A DNA stretch of 64,000 bases from assembly GCA_900473915.1 (NCBI GenBank), contig UCNG01000007.1, forward strand, positions 202,939 to 266,938, written 5' to 3'. Within the stretch, counting starts at the first letter, position 1; each line of letters opens with the position of its first letter. The notes beneath the pieces are model-generated. The model was not told where the DNA came from. It was given only the letters and a program-made list of their open reading frames with translations, and did no database searches. Positions 34,404-45,429 of this stretch are shown one piece after another. Origin of the DNA: Hyphomicrobiales bacterium (lineage in GTDB: Bacteria > Pseudomonadota > Alphaproteobacteria > Rhizobiales > Rhizobiaceae). Both the position numbers and the translations under genes were made by a program.

Positions 34404-34987
34404 CACCGACACTGGCCGCAATCGTCTGGGGAATCGGGCTTGTCGCCTGGGTCGTTATCCGCATTCCGCACCAGCGGCGCGCACGCAAGATCAAGGTTGC
34501 AAACGATGCGAAGACGCTGGCTGACCGGCTGGCGCTGGGTGCGGCGACGGCGGGCCTGTCGTTGATCCCCATCGTCTATGTCGCGACCGGCGTTCCCGCC
34601 TTTGCCGATTATGCTTTCCAGCCGTGGCTGGCCTGGATCGGGGTAATTGTCGAGATCGCCTTCCTCTGGCTTTTTTATGCAAGCCATCGCCAATTGGGCA
34701 AGAACTGGTCGGTCTCGCTTGAAATCCGCCGCGAGCACAAGCTGGTGACCGACGGGCTTTACAAATATGTCCGCCATCCGATGTATCTGTCGTTCTGGCT
34801 GTGGGCGATTGCGCAATTCTGCCTGCTGCCGAACTGGTTTGCCGGGCTGGCCGGGATTGTCGGCGTCGCCATCCTCTATTTCTATCGGGTCGGCCATGAG
34901 GAGGCGATGATGCGGGCGGCCTTTGGCGCGTCCTATGACGATTATGCGCGCCGCACGGGCCGCGTCATTCCAAAACTCAAGTTCTAG
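34400..34987 (+). CDS. Isoprenylcysteine carboxyl methyltransferase (ICMT)-like membrane methyltransferase
   Basis: A 195-residue membrane protein with about five helices and the ICMT/PEMT signature: LVTDGLYKYVRHPMYLSFWLW (about 114-134, with the RHPxY SAM-binding core), then a Glu pair in GHEEAMMRAAFG. Bacterial members methylate small molecules or lipids; prenylated Cys targets are not expected here. The start overlaps the upstream hydrolase gene by 4 bases, so the two act together or are at least co-expressed. Confidence 0.82.
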   Translation: MTPTLAAIVWGIGLVAWVVIRIPHQRRARKIKVANDAKTLADRLALGAATAGLSLIPIVYVATGVPAFADYAFQPWLAWIGVIVEIAFLWLFYASHRQLGKNWSVSLEIRREHKLVTDGLYKYVRHPMYLSFWLWAIAQFCLLPNWFAGLAGIVGVAILYFYRVGHEEAMMRAAFGASYDDYARRTGRVIPKLKF

Positions 34988-35037
34988 TGATTTGGCTGAA
35001 ACGGATCGGCGCTCTAAATAGCTGTTTCGTTGCCCCT

Positions 35038-35061
35038 CGTTCGAAAGTCATTTTTCGAACG
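35038..35061. repeat. Perfect short palindrome
   Basis: CGTTCGAAA (35038-35046) and TTTCGAACG (35053-35061) form a 9-bp stem with a six-base loop between the methyltransferase and lipase-like genes. It could end the upstream transcript (a T-run lies within the hairpin, not after it) or be an operator. Confidence 0.45.
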
Positions 35062-35082
35062 CGCCCCAACAGGTAGTCGAAG

Positions 35083-35718
35083 ATGGTTTCAAAGCCCGAT
35101 CGTTTGCATTCGAAAATCATGACCCGCCGCAGCCTGATCTTTGCAGGAGCGGCTCTTGCGCTTTATGGCGGCGCAGCGCAGGCGGCGCCCAAAACACCTT
35201 CCAGAAAGTCCTCGCGGGCGGATGTCTATCTTCTGCGCGGGTTCGGGGACATTTTCTCCACCGGCATTGACGAGATCGGCAGGCAATTGCAGGCCAATGG
35301 CGTCGATGCGCATGTCGAAAGCCATCAGGCATGGCGTTTTGTGCTGAACCGGATACTTGCCGACCAGCGCGAGAACCCGCGCGCGCCCGTGGTTCTGATT
35401 GGCCATTCGCTTGGCGCCAATGCTGTCATCGACATTGCGGCCGCTCTTGAAAAAAAGGGCATTCGCGTCGCCTATATGGCGACCTTTGCCGCCACAGCGC
35501 CTGCCCCTTTGCCAGGCAATATCAGGCGTGTCGTGAATTTCTATTTCAAGCAGCATGGATGGGGGCTGCCGTTGACCGCCGGCCCGCGCTTCAGGGGAAG
35601 CCTCGACAATCGCGATTTCTCGGGCATGAAGGATATCGGTCATTTCAACATCGAGAAGCAGCGCCCGCTTCAGGATGAAGTGGTTCGCAATGTGCTGAGT
35701 ATCGTACGTGCCAGATGA
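35083..35718 (+). CDS. Exported lipase-like alpha/beta-hydrolase
   Basis: A 211-residue protein with a twin-arginine-like signal (TRRSLIFAGAALALYGG, residues 14-30, cleavage near AAQAA). The core VVLIGHSLGANAVIDIA (about 104-120) has the GxSxG nucleophile Ser. A His late in the chain (DIGHFNIE, about 188) fits a catalytic His. Substrate unknown. It converges on the tRNA-Sec gene, 14 bases beyond its stop. ATG at 35119 is an alternative start that would begin just before the twin Arg. Confidence 0.75.
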   Translation: MVSKPDRLHSKIMTRRSLIFAGAALALYGGAAQAAPKTPSRKSSRADVYLLRGFGDIFSTGIDEIGRQLQANGVDAHVESHQAWRFVLNRILADQRENPRAPVVLIGHSLGANAVIDIAAALEKKGIRVAYMATFAATAPAPLPGNIRRVVNFYFKQHGWGLPLTAGPRFRGSLDNRDFSGMKDIGHFNIEKQRPLQDEVVRNVLSIVRAR

Positions 35719-35732
35719 TCGGAAAAGCCGAT

Positions 35733-35828
35733 TGGCGGAAGAGAATGGGAGTCGAACCCACCAAAGACCGTCTATCGGCCCCTCCCGGATTTGAAGTCCG
35801 GACGCCCCACCAGGAACGCGTCTCTTCC
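35733..35828 (-). tRNA. selC: tRNA-Sec (anticodon TCA) with encoded CCA
   Basis: Read on minus, this is a 96-base tRNA with an 8-bp acceptor stem (GGAAGAGA / TCTCTTCC), a long variable arm and the T-arm loop GTTCGACT. The anticodon stem CCGGA..TCCGG holds CTTCAAA, hence anticodon TCA reading UGA. G73 and CCA are encoded. The 8-bp acceptor, long variable arm and G73 are tRNA-Sec hallmarks. Its first base directly follows the selB stop codon, so it should be processed from the fdo-sel transcript. Confidence 0.97.
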
Positions 35829-37790
35829 TTATATCGCTGCTTCAGCAGATGCAGTTTGAGCGAAATCGCCGAACAAGTCCAGCTTGCGGCGGTTAAGGCG
35901 GCGCATGTCTCCACGCCTTATCGTGACGCTGTTGCGGTCGAAGAATTCCAATATCTGGATTGCCACCTTGCGGCCGCTATCGACCCGGTCACGAAAGCGC
36001 GCCGCGATGAACCAGCCGCTGTCGAAGGCCGCATCCATATCCGACAATATGCCGATCATTTCGGCAATCGTCGCTCGCAGGAAGAAGTGGTCGTGCGCCA
36101 CTTCATGCACCCGGCCCATGCGCCCGGCGAGCTTGAGCAGGCGGCGAATATCTTCCTCCCGCTCGTCGAGGACACCCGCAATATCGCGCACGCGCGGCGG
36201 ACGGAAACGGGCGTCGCCGCCAAGCAGCGGCGCAATGCACTGCCAGAGCGCCTCGTCGGCATCGCTCATCGTCACTTCATGATCGCGGAGGCGCAGCCAC
36301 GCACCGTCCAGCCTTATCAAATCCACTTCCACAAGCGCGGCAATGGCGGCGCGAAAAGCCGGTGCGGGCAAGCGCGGTTTCAACAGCAGGCGCAGCCGTT
36401 CGACACCCATGCCGATCAGGTCCGGATTTTCCGCATGAAAAACGCCAAGGCGCGCCAGAATATCCTCACGCAGCGCATTCCACCGCTCCGGCAACAGCAA
36501 GAGCACGGAATTCGGCTGCGGCAGCATCACGGCATCGAGCGCTTGCGCCAGACCTTGCGGATCGTCGGCCAAGGCGCGGTCGCGCAGGAATGCCGCCGCA
36601 TCAAGATAATAAGGCTCGACCGACAGCAATGCGCGTGCCGCTTCCACAGGGTCGTCGATGGAATGAGCGTCGAGTTGAGCCATGCGCTCCGGGCTGCGGC
36701 GCTTGCGCTGCGGCGGGCGCAAATCCAGAAATCGACCGCCGCCGATGGTGCGTTGTGCAGAAACATCCCGGATGACGAAACGATCCCCCGCCGCCGCCGC
36801 AATGGGGCGATCCAGCACCAGTTGCACCCGTTCTTGCGCGCCGGGCCGCAGCTCCTCATCCCGCAGAAGCACGATGCGCGCCCCGACCTCGGCTGCGGCA
36901 TGATGCAGGCGAACCGGAAACCACTGGCCGACCGTTTTTTTCTCCGAAGGCAGGATTTGCAGCGATGCATCGATGCGGTCCGCGGGGCGGTGAAGGCCGG
37001 GCGACACCAGCATGTCGCCGCGATGCACCGCCTCTTTCGTTATGCCCTCGCCCGCCAGATTGAGCGCGCAGCGATCACCCGCCTCGGCAGTTTCGCTTGA
37101 CCTGTTCTGCGCATGGATGGTGCGGACACGCGCTTCCCTGCCGGACGGGCTGATGAGCAGATGCTCACCAGCCGCAACCTTGCCGGAAAGCACCGTGCCG
37201 GTGACCACGGTTCCAGCGCCCTTGAGCGTGAAGGAACGGTCCACGGCAAGACGAAAACGCCCGTTTACCCGGCGCCCGCCAAATGCATGCGCTTCGTTTT
37301 CCAGCAAGGTCCTGAGTTCGTCGATCCCGGCCCCGGAAACAGTGGAGACCGCCAGGACAGGAATATCGGCCAGTCCCGTCAGCGCCAGTTCATTGCGGAT
37401 GGCAATTTCGACTTCTGCGAGGCGTTCCGGCTCAGCAAGATCGGATTTGGTGATGACGGCGACGCCGCGCCGGATGCCGAGCAGATTGACGATTGCCAGA
37501 TGTTCCCGCGTTTGCGGCATGATCCCGTCATCGGCGGCGACAACCAGCATGACGAAATCGATGCTCGCAGCCCCGGCGAGCATCGTATGCACGAATTTTT
37601 CATGCCCCGGCACGTCGACAAAGCCGAGAGTATGCTTTTCATCGCCGGAGAGAGGCAGATAAGCAAAGCCGAGATCGATGGAAATTCCGCGTTCTTTTTC
37701 TTCTTTCAGCCGATCCGTATCGACCTTGGTCAGCGCGCGCACCAGCGCGGTCTTGCCATGATCGATATGTCCCGCCGTTCCGACGATCAT
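35829..37790 (-). CDS. selB: Selenocysteine-specific elongation factor
   Basis: A 653-residue translation factor that brings Sec-tRNA to a UGA marked by a SECIS hairpin. The GTPase domain (about 1-170) has GHIDHGKT (G1), DVPGHE (G3) and TKSD (G4). Beta-barrel domains follow, then C-terminal winged helices (about 400-653) that bind the SECIS RNA. The ATG overlaps the selA stop by 4 bases. The TAA stop abuts the tRNA-Sec gene with no spacer. Confidence 0.96.
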   Translation of the reverse strand: MIVGTAGHIDHGKTALVRALTKVDTDRLKEEKERGISIDLGFAYLPLSGDEKHTLGFVDVPGHEKFVHTMLAGAASIDFVMLVVAADDGIMPQTREHLAIVNLLGIRRGVAVITKSDLAEPERLAEVEIAIRNELALTGLADIPVLAVSTVSGAGIDELRTLLENEAHAFGGRRVNGRFRLAVDRSFTLKGAGTVVTGTVLSGKVAAGEHLLISPSGREARVRTIHAQNRSSETAEAGDRCALNLAGEGITKEAVHRGDMLVSPGLHRPADRIDASLQILPSEKKTVGQWFPVRLHHAAAEVGARIVLLRDEELRPGAQERVQLVLDRPIAAAAGDRFVIRDVSAQRTIGGGRFLDLRPPQRKRRSPERMAQLDAHSIDDPVEAARALLSVEPYYLDAAAFLRDRALADDPQGLAQALDAVMLPQPNSVLLLLPERWNALREDILARLGVFHAENPDLIGMGVERLRLLLKPRLPAPAFRAAIAALVEVDLIRLDGAWLRLRDHEVTMSDADEALWQCIAPLLGGDARFRPPRVRDIAGVLDEREEDIRRLLKLAGRMGRVHEVAHDHFFLRATIAEMIGILSDMDAAFDSGWFIAARFRDRVDSGRKVAIQILEFFDRNSVTIRRGDMRRLNRRKLDLFGDFAQTASAEAAI

Positions 37791-39190
37791 GAGCGGCGCG
37801 CCGCAAGAGACGACAGATTGTGCAGAAAGCCGTCTTCATCCTCAAGGCAGCGCAGATCGAGCACGAAGGCACCCTTTTCGATCCGCCCGATGACGGGCAG
37901 AGGCAAAGCGCGCAATGAACTGGCAAGCGCTGTCAGCGCCGTGCCGCTGCCATCCTTCGGCACAATCGACAATCCGGCGCTTGGAACCGTTGAAAGCGGC
38001 AATGCGCCGGAGCCGATCTGGCTGGCGCAATCCGTCACCGCCACGATGAAAGCCGGGCCAAGCGCTCTTACAAGCTCCGGCTTGAGCCTTGCCGCCTGCG
38101 CGGCGATTTCCGGCTGCGGGCGCGCGAGATAGCGGATGGTCGGCAGCTTTTCGGAAAGCCGTTCCGGGTTGCGATAAAGTTTCAGCGTCGCTTCGAGGGC
38201 CGCCAGCCTGATCTTGTCGACCCGCAAGGCGCGCTTCATCGGGTTCTTGTTGATGCGCGCAATCAGGTCACGCCGCCCGACGATGAACCCCGCCTGCGGT
38301 CCGCCCAGAAGCTTATCGCCGGAAAAGGTGACGATATCCGCGCCTTCGGCAACCGCCTCACGCACTGTCGGCTCATGGGCGAGGCCGAAAGCAGCCAGAT
38401 CGGCAAGCGTGCCGGAGCCCAGATCATTGACCAGCGGCACGCCCTTGCCTCGCGCGATTGCCGCCAGTTCCGGTGCCGTGACTTCCCGCGTGAAACCTTC
38501 GATGCGGTAATTGGAGGTATGGACCTTCAGCACAAGGCCGGTATCCGGGTTGATTGCATTCTCGTAATCGCGCGGATGGGTGCGGTTGGTGGTGCCGACT
38601 TCGACAAGCCGCGTCCCGGCGCGGGTCATGATGTCCGGCATGCGGAACGCGCCGCCGATCTCGATCAGTTCGCCACGCGACACAATGGCTTCCTTGCCCG
38701 CGGCAAGGCTGTTCAGCGCCAGAAGCACGGCGGCGGCATTGTTGTTGACGACGGTTGCGTCTTCCGCGCCTGTGAGTTCGCAGACAAGCGCGCGCAAATG
38801 GTCGTCGCGCTCGCCACGCGACCCGGACACCAGATCAAACTCAAGCGAAACCGCCTGCCGCATCGCTTGCGTGGCGGCCTCGATTGCGGCATCGGCAAGG
38901 ATAGCGCGACCCAGATTAGTGTGCAGAACGGTTCCCGTCAGGTTGAACAGCGGGCGCAGGCTCGACTGCCCGGATGCTGCAAGCAGATGGAGAACCCGTT
39001 CCGCCAGATGCGTATTGCTGGAGAGCGAAGCACCGGATTTCACCGCCTCGCGCTCGTCGTGCAGAACCTTGCGGACGACCTCCGCCAGCGATGCGTGGCC
39101 AAAATTCTCCGAGGCCCCGGCAAGTTCGGGCATGTGCAGGATGGCGTCCACAGACGGCAGATGACGCAGTGACGTCTTGATCTGGTCCAT
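37787..39190 (-). CDS. selA: L-seryl-tRNA(Sec) selenium transferase
   Basis: A 467-residue PLP enzyme that converts Ser-tRNA(Sec) to Sec-tRNA(Sec) with selenophosphate. [14 protein letters not shown] (about 293) contains the PLP Lys. [13 protein letters not shown] (about 84) is the N-terminal SelA signature. It forms a homodecamer in the cytoplasm. It sits 6 bp after fdhE and overlaps selB. Confidence 0.96.
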   Translation of the reverse strand: MDQIKTSLRHLPSVDAILHMPELAGASENFGHASLAEVVRKVLHDEREAVKSGASLSSNTHLAERVLHLLAASGQSSLRPLFNLTGTVLHTNLGRAILADAAIEAATQAMRQAVSLEFDLVSGSRGERDDHLRALVCELTGAEDATVVNNNAAAVLLALNSLAAGKEAIVSRGELIEIGGAFRMPDIMTRAGTRLVEVGTTNRTHPRDYENAINPDTGLVLKVHTSNYRIEGFTREVTAPELAAIARGKGVPLVNDLGSGTLADLAAFGLAHEPTVREAVAEGADIVTFSGDKLLGGPQAGFIVGRRDLIARINKNPMKRALRVDKIRLAALEATLKLYRNPERLSEKLPTIRYLARPQPEIAAQAARLKPELVRALGPAFIVAVTDCASQIGSGALPLSTVPSAGLSIVPKDGSGTALTALASSLRALPLPVIGRIEKGAFVLDLRCLEDEDGFLHNLSSLAARRS

Positions 39191-39196
39191 GCTGCC

Positions 39197-40108
39197 TCAC
39201 AATCCGGCAAGAAGCGGGGAGAAGCCACCTCGCCTGTAAGGCGTCTCGCGCATCAGCATATCGAGACCGAGGCTTGCAACATCGTCCGCCACCGGATCGG
39301 CATCCGCCGACAGATGCTGGTAGATGATCTTGACCCAGTTTTGGCATTCATCGCAGGTTTCGGCCTTGATGATGCCGCCGCCTTCTTCAACGTGCCTGTA
39401 GCCAATGCCCTTTGTGGAACCGCAGCACACGCATTTGACCCGCACATAATGCCAGAGCGTATTGCACACGGAACAGGAGCAGAAGCGCGCGCCATGCGCA
39501 CCGAGCCAGCCGACGACCATCGAGCTTGACGGCATGCTGCCGCAAGACGGGCAGACGCCATCGGCGACCGGCTTCACCGATTTGGCGTCGAGCGCCGAGG
39601 CAAGCCGCGTGAAATGGAGCTGCAATCCCGCCCAGATATAAATATGTTCGGCAATCGCCTGCGGCGGCAGAACACCGGCGAAAAGCGCCTCGATCATCCG
39701 GCGGCGCTCATCAGTGCTGCTTTGCGCCACACGCTCCAGCGCATCGGCGGCATCCTGCGGCTTGGCGATTGTGTCGGCGCGCGCGAAAAGCCGGTCGAAG
39801 ATGGTGTCGAGCGCCTCGTCCGATAGGACATCCGCACGATCGATCGACGGCATGCCGAACTCGCGTCCCCGGTCGTTCTCCTGGAGCGCAACGACAGGAC
39901 CGAGACCAGCCTCGATTTCTGACTGCGCCTCGCTCAGATCGGCGATGAATTCCAGATAGGGTTTCAGCGGGCTGACCGAGGCCAGAAGACGCAGGCGCTC
40001 CGCTCGTCTGGCGAAAAGTGCGCCGGGGTCCGGCAATTGCACGAAGGGTGGGGCCGATATTTCGCCGATGACCGTCGGGTCCGGCACCAGATCTTTCTTG
40101 CCTGCCAT
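39197..40108 (-). CDS. fdhE: Formate dehydrogenase accessory protein
   Basis: A 303-residue cytoplasmic protein needed for activity of respiratory formate dehydrogenases. Four CxxC pairs in the C-terminal half (CPSCGSMP, CSCSVCNTLW, CVCCGSTK, CDECQNW) form rubredoxin-like iron sites, as in E. coli FdhE. GAGGAG lies upstream of the ATG at 40108. It follows the cytochrome subunit gene after 73 bases. Confidence 0.93.
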   Translation of the reverse strand: MAGKKDLVPDPTVIGEISAPPFVQLPDPGALFARRAERLRLLASVSPLKPYLEFIADLSEAQSEIEAGLGPVVALQENDRGREFGMPSIDRADVLSDEALDTIFDRLFARADTIAKPQDAADALERVAQSSTDERRRMIEALFAGVLPPQAIAEHIYIWAGLQLHFTRLASALDAKSVKPVADGVCPSCGSMPSSSMVVGWLGAHGARFCSCSVCNTLWHYVRVKCVCCGSTKGIGYRHVEEGGGIIKAETCDECQNWVKIIYQHLSADADPVADDVASLGLDMLMRETPYRRGGFSPLLAGL

Positions 40109-40181
40109 GTCACTCCTCACGAACCCAACGGGCCACGTGGACCACTGAATATGGTCGCCCTCAAATGACGACCGCGTAAGT

Positions 40182-40889
40182 TCAGGCGGCAGGCTTGCTG
40201 CCGCCCTGTTTCACTTTCTGCTTCGATGCCAGTTCGCGCAACCATTTGCGGTGGTGCCGCCATGCCCAGCCGCCGCTCACCGTGCCCCGCGTCATGGCAC
40301 GGATGGTGCCCTTCACCCAGATCGCGGCATAGACATGCACGATCCAGACGCAGATCGCCGCCACAGCCGCCATGGAGTGAACAAACAAGGCCCATCGCTG
40401 CTGGTTGATGCTGGTATAAGACCCGAAATATTCGTTCCAGATCATCAGTCCGGAACCGATCAGGATGATAATCAGGAGCGACATGGACCAGAAAACCAGC
40501 TTCTGACCGGCATTATATTTGCCGACTTCGGGCAGTTTTTCCTCATTGCCGGCAATCACGTCATTGGCCTGCGCCAGCCACTGGCTGTCTTCGCGCTTCC
40601 ATAGATTGGCGCTCCAGAAGCGCAGGAAAAGCCCTAGGAAACTGAAGAACAGGACAACGCCGATCCATGGATGGATGGCGCGTGTCCATTGTCCGCCGCC
40701 GAACAGCCCCGACAGGAAAAACAGCGACGGATGAAACATGGCAAGGCCGGAGAGTGCCAGAAGCACGAGGCTGATGGCGGTGATCCAGTGGTTGAGGCGC
40801 GCGCCGCCGGAATAGCGATGCACCCGGACCGGCTTGCCGGGCTCTATGCCGTCGCCGCGTTCAACATCCTTGAAATCGGTCCTGCTCAT
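40182..40889 (-). CDS. fdoI: Formate dehydrogenase gamma subunit, cytochrome b556
   Basis: A 235-residue membrane cytochrome with four transmembrane helices. [14 protein letters not shown] (about 25-38), IHPWIG (about 72) and [18 protein letters not shown] (about 168) supply His residues for the two b hemes. It passes formate electrons from FdoH to quinone. Its start overlaps the fdoH stop by 4 bases. The Lys-rich C-terminal tail faces the cytoplasm. Confidence 0.93.
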   Translation of the reverse strand: MSRTDFKDVERGDGIEPGKPVRVHRYSGGARLNHWITAISLVLLALSGLAMFHPSLFFLSGLFGGGQWTRAIHPWIGVVLFFSFLGLFLRFWSANLWKREDSQWLAQANDVIAGNEEKLPEVGKYNAGQKLVFWSMSLLIIILIGSGLMIWNEYFGSYTSINQQRWALFVHSMAAVAAICVWIVHVYAAIWVKGTIRAMTRGTVSGGWAWRHHRKWLRELASKQKVKQGGSKPAA

Positions 40890-41827
40890 GAGCTTTTTTC
40901 TCCCGTGAGCTTTTCGGCCTGTTCCTCGTCATGCTCCGTCACGACATTCGGCCCCTTGAAGATATAATGCAACAGACCCGCCGCCGCGGCCAGCCCCATT
41001 GCCGCCATGCCCGCATATTTGGACACGCCCTTCCACGCCTCGACAACCGGGCTGATGCGCGGATTGTTCGGCAGGTTGGCATAGATTTCAGGCTTGTCGG
41101 CATGATGCAGCACATACATGACATGCGTGCCGCCAACGCCCGGCGGATCGTAAAGCCCGGCATTTTCAAAGCCGCGCGATTTCAGGTCCTTGATGCGGCC
41201 GTCGGCCCATTCCTTCATCTCGTCCTTGGTGCCATAGACGATGGCCTGCGTCGGGCAGGCCTTGGCGCAGGCCGGCCCTTGCCCCACCGCGATGCGGTCG
41301 GAACAGAGCGTGCATTTATAGGCCTTGTTCGTCACCGGCGAAATGCGCGGAATGTCGAACGGACAGCCCTTGATGCAATAGCCGCAGCCGATGCAGTTCT
41401 CATGGATGAAATCGACGATGCCATTGGAATATTGCACGATTGCGCCCGGCGCCGGGCAGGCCTTGAGACAGCCGGGGTCCTCGCAATGCATGCAGCCATC
41501 CTTGCGGATCAGCCATTCCAGATTGCCGGTATCGGGATTGTCCCACTCGGTAAAGCGCATCAGCGTGAAGGTATCGGGCGTCAGGTCGTGCGGATTGTCA
41601 TAGACGCCGACATTGACGCCCACTTCCTCATGCGTGTCGTTCCATTCGGCGCAGGCCGACTGGCAGGCCTTGCAACCGATGCATTTCGACACGTCGATGA
41701 GCTTCGCCACTTCGGTCTGGCGCTCCGCTGGCGGCGTCACGTTCGACGCCGACCGCCTGATGAGGTCCTTGTCACCGAAACGCGGCTGTTGCGGCGTGAG
41801 ATCGGGATTGGGAACGGGTGGAAACAT
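40886..41827 (-). CDS. fdoH: Formate dehydrogenase beta subunit, four Fe-S clusters
   Basis: A 313-residue ferredoxin-like subunit. Cys motifs [40 protein letters not shown] and CTLCSDR..CAKACP bind four [4Fe-4S] clusters. One C-terminal transmembrane helix ([19 protein letters not shown], about 265-285) anchors it on the periplasmic side. It lies 12 bp after fdoG. Confidence 0.95.
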   Translation of the reverse strand: MFPPVPNPDLTPQQPRFGDKDLIRRSASNVTPPAERQTEVAKLIDVSKCIGCKACQSACAEWNDTHEEVGVNVGVYDNPHDLTPDTFTLMRFTEWDNPDTGNLEWLIRKDGCMHCEDPGCLKACPAPGAIVQYSNGIVDFIHENCIGCGYCIKGCPFDIPRISPVTNKAYKCTLCSDRIAVGQGPACAKACPTQAIVYGTKDEMKEWADGRIKDLKSRGFENAGLYDPPGVGGTHVMYVLHHADKPEIYANLPNNPRISPVVEAWKGVSKYAGMAAMGLAAAAGLLHYIFKGPNVVTEHDEEQAEKLTGEKSS

Positions 41828-41839
41828 CTCTAATCCCTC

Positions 41840-44800
41840 CTATGCCACTGGCGCGCTTGAGCGCTCGATATTGACCAGAAACGCCTTGAACTCCGGCGTC
41901 TCGATGTTCGCGTCGCCGACGAAAGGCGTCAGCGAATTGGGGCCGAAGCCCTTGCGGGCGGCACCCATGAAGCCCCAATGGAGCGGGATGCCCACCACAT
42001 GCACCGTCTTGCCGTCGCAGATGAGAGGCTTGATGCGCTTGGTGACCACGGCCTTGGCCTTGACCGAGCCGCGCTTCGACCACACGCGCACCCAGTCGCC
42101 CTTGGCGATGCCCTTTTCCTTCGCCAGTTCCTCCGAAATTTCCACGAAGAATTCCGGCTGCAGGACGGCGTTCACATGAACATGCTTGGTCCAGTAGTGG
42201 AAATGCTCCGTCAGACGGTAGGAGGTTGCGGCGTAAGGGAATTCCTCCGAAGCCGTTTCCGCGAACTGCTTGAAGTCGTCGTTGAAGACACGCGCCACCG
42301 GATTACCGCGAACCTTCGGTGCAATCACATTGGCGACCGGCGATTCAAACGGCTCGTAATGGGCCGGGAACGGACCGTCGCGCATCATGCCGCGGCTGAA
42401 CAGGCGCGAGGAGCCTTCCGCATTCATGATGAACGGCCCGACCTCCTGCGGCTTGGCGGTCGGCGCAATGTCCGGCACGTCATAGCCGCTCCATTTCGAA
42501 CCGTCCCACTCGATGAGCTTGCGGCTCGGGTCCCACGGCTTGCCGTCAATATCAGCGGAGGCGCGGTTATAGAGAATGCGCCGGTTGGCCGGCCATGCCC
42601 ACGACCAGTTGAGATAGGCGCCTGTCTCGTCTGGATCGTGATTGTCGCGGCGGGCCATATTGTTGCCCGCCTCGGTGAAGCAGCCGGAATAGATCCAGCA
42701 GCCCGATGCCGTCGAACCATCGTCGCGCAGCGCCGCGAAGCCGGACAGAAGCTTGCCCGCCTCGGCAACGACCTTGGTCGGATCGGTCGGGTCCGTCACC
42801 GTGGAAAGCGCGCGGCCGTTCAGTTCCTTGGCCAGCTCTTCCGCCGTCGGCTCGCCCTCATCCGCATAATCCCAGGTGACGTTGAGGATCGGATCGGGGA
42901 ACGCGCCGCCTTCCTTGCGATAAAGCTCCCGCAGCCGCAGGAAAATCTGCGCCATGATCCAGTTGTCGGTCTTCGCCTCGCCGGGTGGCGTTGCGCCGGG
43001 CCAGTGCCATTGCAGCCAGCGCCCGGAATTGGTGAGCGAACCCTCATCCTCGGCAAAGCAGGTGGAGGGAAGCTGGAACACTTCCGTCTGGATGGAAGCC
43101 GAATCCACATCGTTATATTCGCCGTGGTTTTCCCAGAAGCGCGAGGTTTCCGTTTCCAGCGGGTCCATGGTCACGAGGAATTTCAGCTTCGACAAGGCGT
43201 CGGTCAGCTTCTTGCGGTTCGGCACCGCCATCAGCGGATTGAACCCCTGACAGACATAGCCGTTGACCTTGCCTTCATGCATCATGTCGAAGATGCGCAG
43301 CATGTCGTAGTTCGGCACGTCAAGCTTCGGCAGCCAGTCATAGGCAAAGTCGTTCTCGACCGTCGCCGCATTGCCCCACATGGCCTTCTGGAAACTGACG
43401 AAGAACTTGCGATAGTTCTGCCAGTAGCTCATCTGGTTCGGGCGCAGCGGCTTGAAACCGCGTGTCGACATATAAGTCTCGAGATCGGTTTCCTTTTCGA
43501 CCGGGATATTCATATAGCCCGGCAGGAGGTTGGACATGAGGCCGATATCGGTCAGCCCCTGAATGTTGGAGTGGCCGCGCAGCGCATTCATGCCGCCGCC
43601 GCGCACGCCGATATTGCCAAGGATCAGCTGCAGCATCGCCATGCAGCGAATGTTCTGCGACCCCTTGGAGTGCTGCGTCCAGCCGAGCGCATACATCGAC
43701 GTCATCGTCTTGTCCGGCGCCGAACATTCGGACATCATCTGCGCCACTTTCAGGAATTTCTCCTTCGGCGTGCCGCAGATGCGCTCCACCATTTCCGGCG
43801 TGAACACGGAAACATGCTGCTTCAAAAGGTTCCACACGCAGCGCGGGTTCTGCAACGTGTCGTCGACGACCGCATAACCATCGTCGCCGATCACATAGTC
43901 CCAGCTTGAGCGGTCATAATCCCGCTTTTCCTCGTCATAGCCGGTAAACAGCCCGTCCTTATATTCGAAGCCATCCTTGATGATATAGCTGGCATTGGTG
44001 AAATGCTTCACATAATCCCACTGCACCTTGTCATTCTGGATGCAGTAATTGATGACGCCGAGCAGGAAGGCGATATCCGAGCCTTGCCGGATAGGCGCGT
44101 AGAAATCCGCGACCGACGCCGTGCGCGTGAAGCGCGGATCGACGACGATCAGCTTCGCGCCGCGATGGTGCTTGGCCTCCGTCACCCATTTGAAGCCGCA
44201 CGGATGCGCTTCCGCCGCGTTGCCGCCCATGACGACGACGAGATCGGTGTTCTTGATATCGGTCCAGGAGTTGGTCATTGCTCCGCGGCCAAATGTTGGG
44301 GCGAGACTCGCCACCGTCGGGCCGTGTCAGACGCGTGCCTGGTTATCGAATGCAACTATGCCTGTGCTGCGCACCACCTTGTAGGTGAGGAACGCCGTTT
44401 CATTGGTGGTGGCCGAAGCCGCGAGAAAGCCTGTCGACGTCCAGCGGTTGACCGTGGTGCCCGCCGCGTTCTTCGCGATGAAATTGGCGTCGCGGTCGTC
44501 CTTCAGATGCCGCGCGATACGGTCGAGCGCATCTTCCCAGGAAATCTGCTTGAATTCGGACGAGCCCGGCTCGCGCACCCGCGGATTTTTCAGACGGGTT
44601 TCCGCCTTCACGAAATCCTTCAGCGCCGCGCCCTTCGGGCAAAGCGTGCCGCGATTGGTCGGGTGATCCGTATCGCCTTCGACATGGATCAGTTCTGCCT
44701 TCTCGCCCTTGCGCACATCGCCCTTGGAATAAAGAATGACGCCGCAGGCGACCGAGCAGTAAGGACAGGTATTGCGGGTTTCGGTCGTATTGGTCAGCTT

Positions 44801-44926
44801 GAAGGGGCGAATGGTTTCGGCATAGGCGCTTTCCACCGCACCGAAACCGAAGGACCCAAGCGCCGAAGCCGCCACCACCGCCCCCGTTCCGCCCAGAAAC
44901 TGGCGGCGTGAGAGCTCCACATTCAT
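41840..44926 (-). CDS. fdoG: Selenocysteine-containing formate dehydrogenase alpha subunit
   Basis: A 1028-residue Mo/W-bisMGD catalytic subunit oxidising formate to CO2 in the periplasm. The N-terminus has a Tat signal (SRRQFLGG) and the Cys set CPYCSVACGV...CPKG for one [4Fe-4S] cluster. At 44327-44329 an in-frame TGA (codon 200) sits in the context ARV-U-HGPTVASLAP, exactly the Sec site of E. coli FdnG/FdoG. A naive reading splits the gene at 44314/44327. GGAGG lies nine bases before the ATG at 44926. It heads the fdoGHI-fdhE-selABC operon. Confidence 0.96.
44287..44329 (-). promoter_or_regulatory. SECIS region following the UGA-Sec codon of fdoG
   Basis: Directly downstream of the UGA, the mRNA can fold with GGCGAG paired to CUCGCC, giving the short apical hairpin needed for SelB binding. 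The sequence after UGA (CACGGCCCGACGGU) is close to that in E. coli formate dehydrogenase genes. The exact SECIS boundaries are approximate. Confidence 0.75.
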
Positions 44927-45429
44927 TGCGCTGCACCTCCCTGACCCTCGGAAGAAATGCCAAAGCACATTCTTCCTTAAATTGGACTTGCCTGACAACA
45001 GTTCACCGCAATAAACCCAAGTTGTCAACCGAACGGCAGGTTAATTTAATTAACAATAAGACCTATTTATCAATAACATGAATTTCACTGTCATGTATTA
45101 ATACATCAATCGTTTCACAGGATTGACTTGAAAGCATGCTGGCTGATTGACGTTACCGTGTAAAAACGCCAGACTGACAAGGTGGCTTCTTTTGTTGCTC
45201 CCGAGTTTCGGGGCCTGAAATTTGAGCAGCTCCTGCCTCGCCTCGGCTTCCTTGCTCCGATGCGACGGGTTGGTTTGGCCCTCGGTTCAGGCAGTTTCCA
45301 ACCGGGCAAAGCCGCATCCGGATTTCCTGAAATCATTGCATGTTCGACACTTTTCGGCCTGGAGGCCGCGAAGCGATTTTTCTCGCGCCAACGCAACAAG
45401 AGCAATTCAAAGCATAAAAGGGGATCGTC
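44927..45429. promoter_or_regulatory. Divergent control region of the fdo-sel operon and the transglutaminase-selD genes
   Basis: About 500 bases with no convincing gene. TGACAAC (44993-44999) and GTTGTCA (45021-45027) form an inverted repeat and, on minus, a TTGACA -35-like hexamer before fdoG. ACATGA (45076-45081) and TCATGT (45091-45096) form a second inverted repeat in an AT-rich core (45040-45110). No perfect TTGAT-N4-ATCAA site is present. The stretch 45180-45429 is GC-richer and may be leader of the plus-strand gene. Confidence 0.4.

Noticed and set aside
44314-44329. Apparent frameshift or nonsense mutation splitting the formate dehydrogenase alpha gene
   Set aside because: The frame is unchanged across the TGA and the context is the conserved Sec site, with sel genes beside it, so it is a selenoprotein and not a pseudogene.
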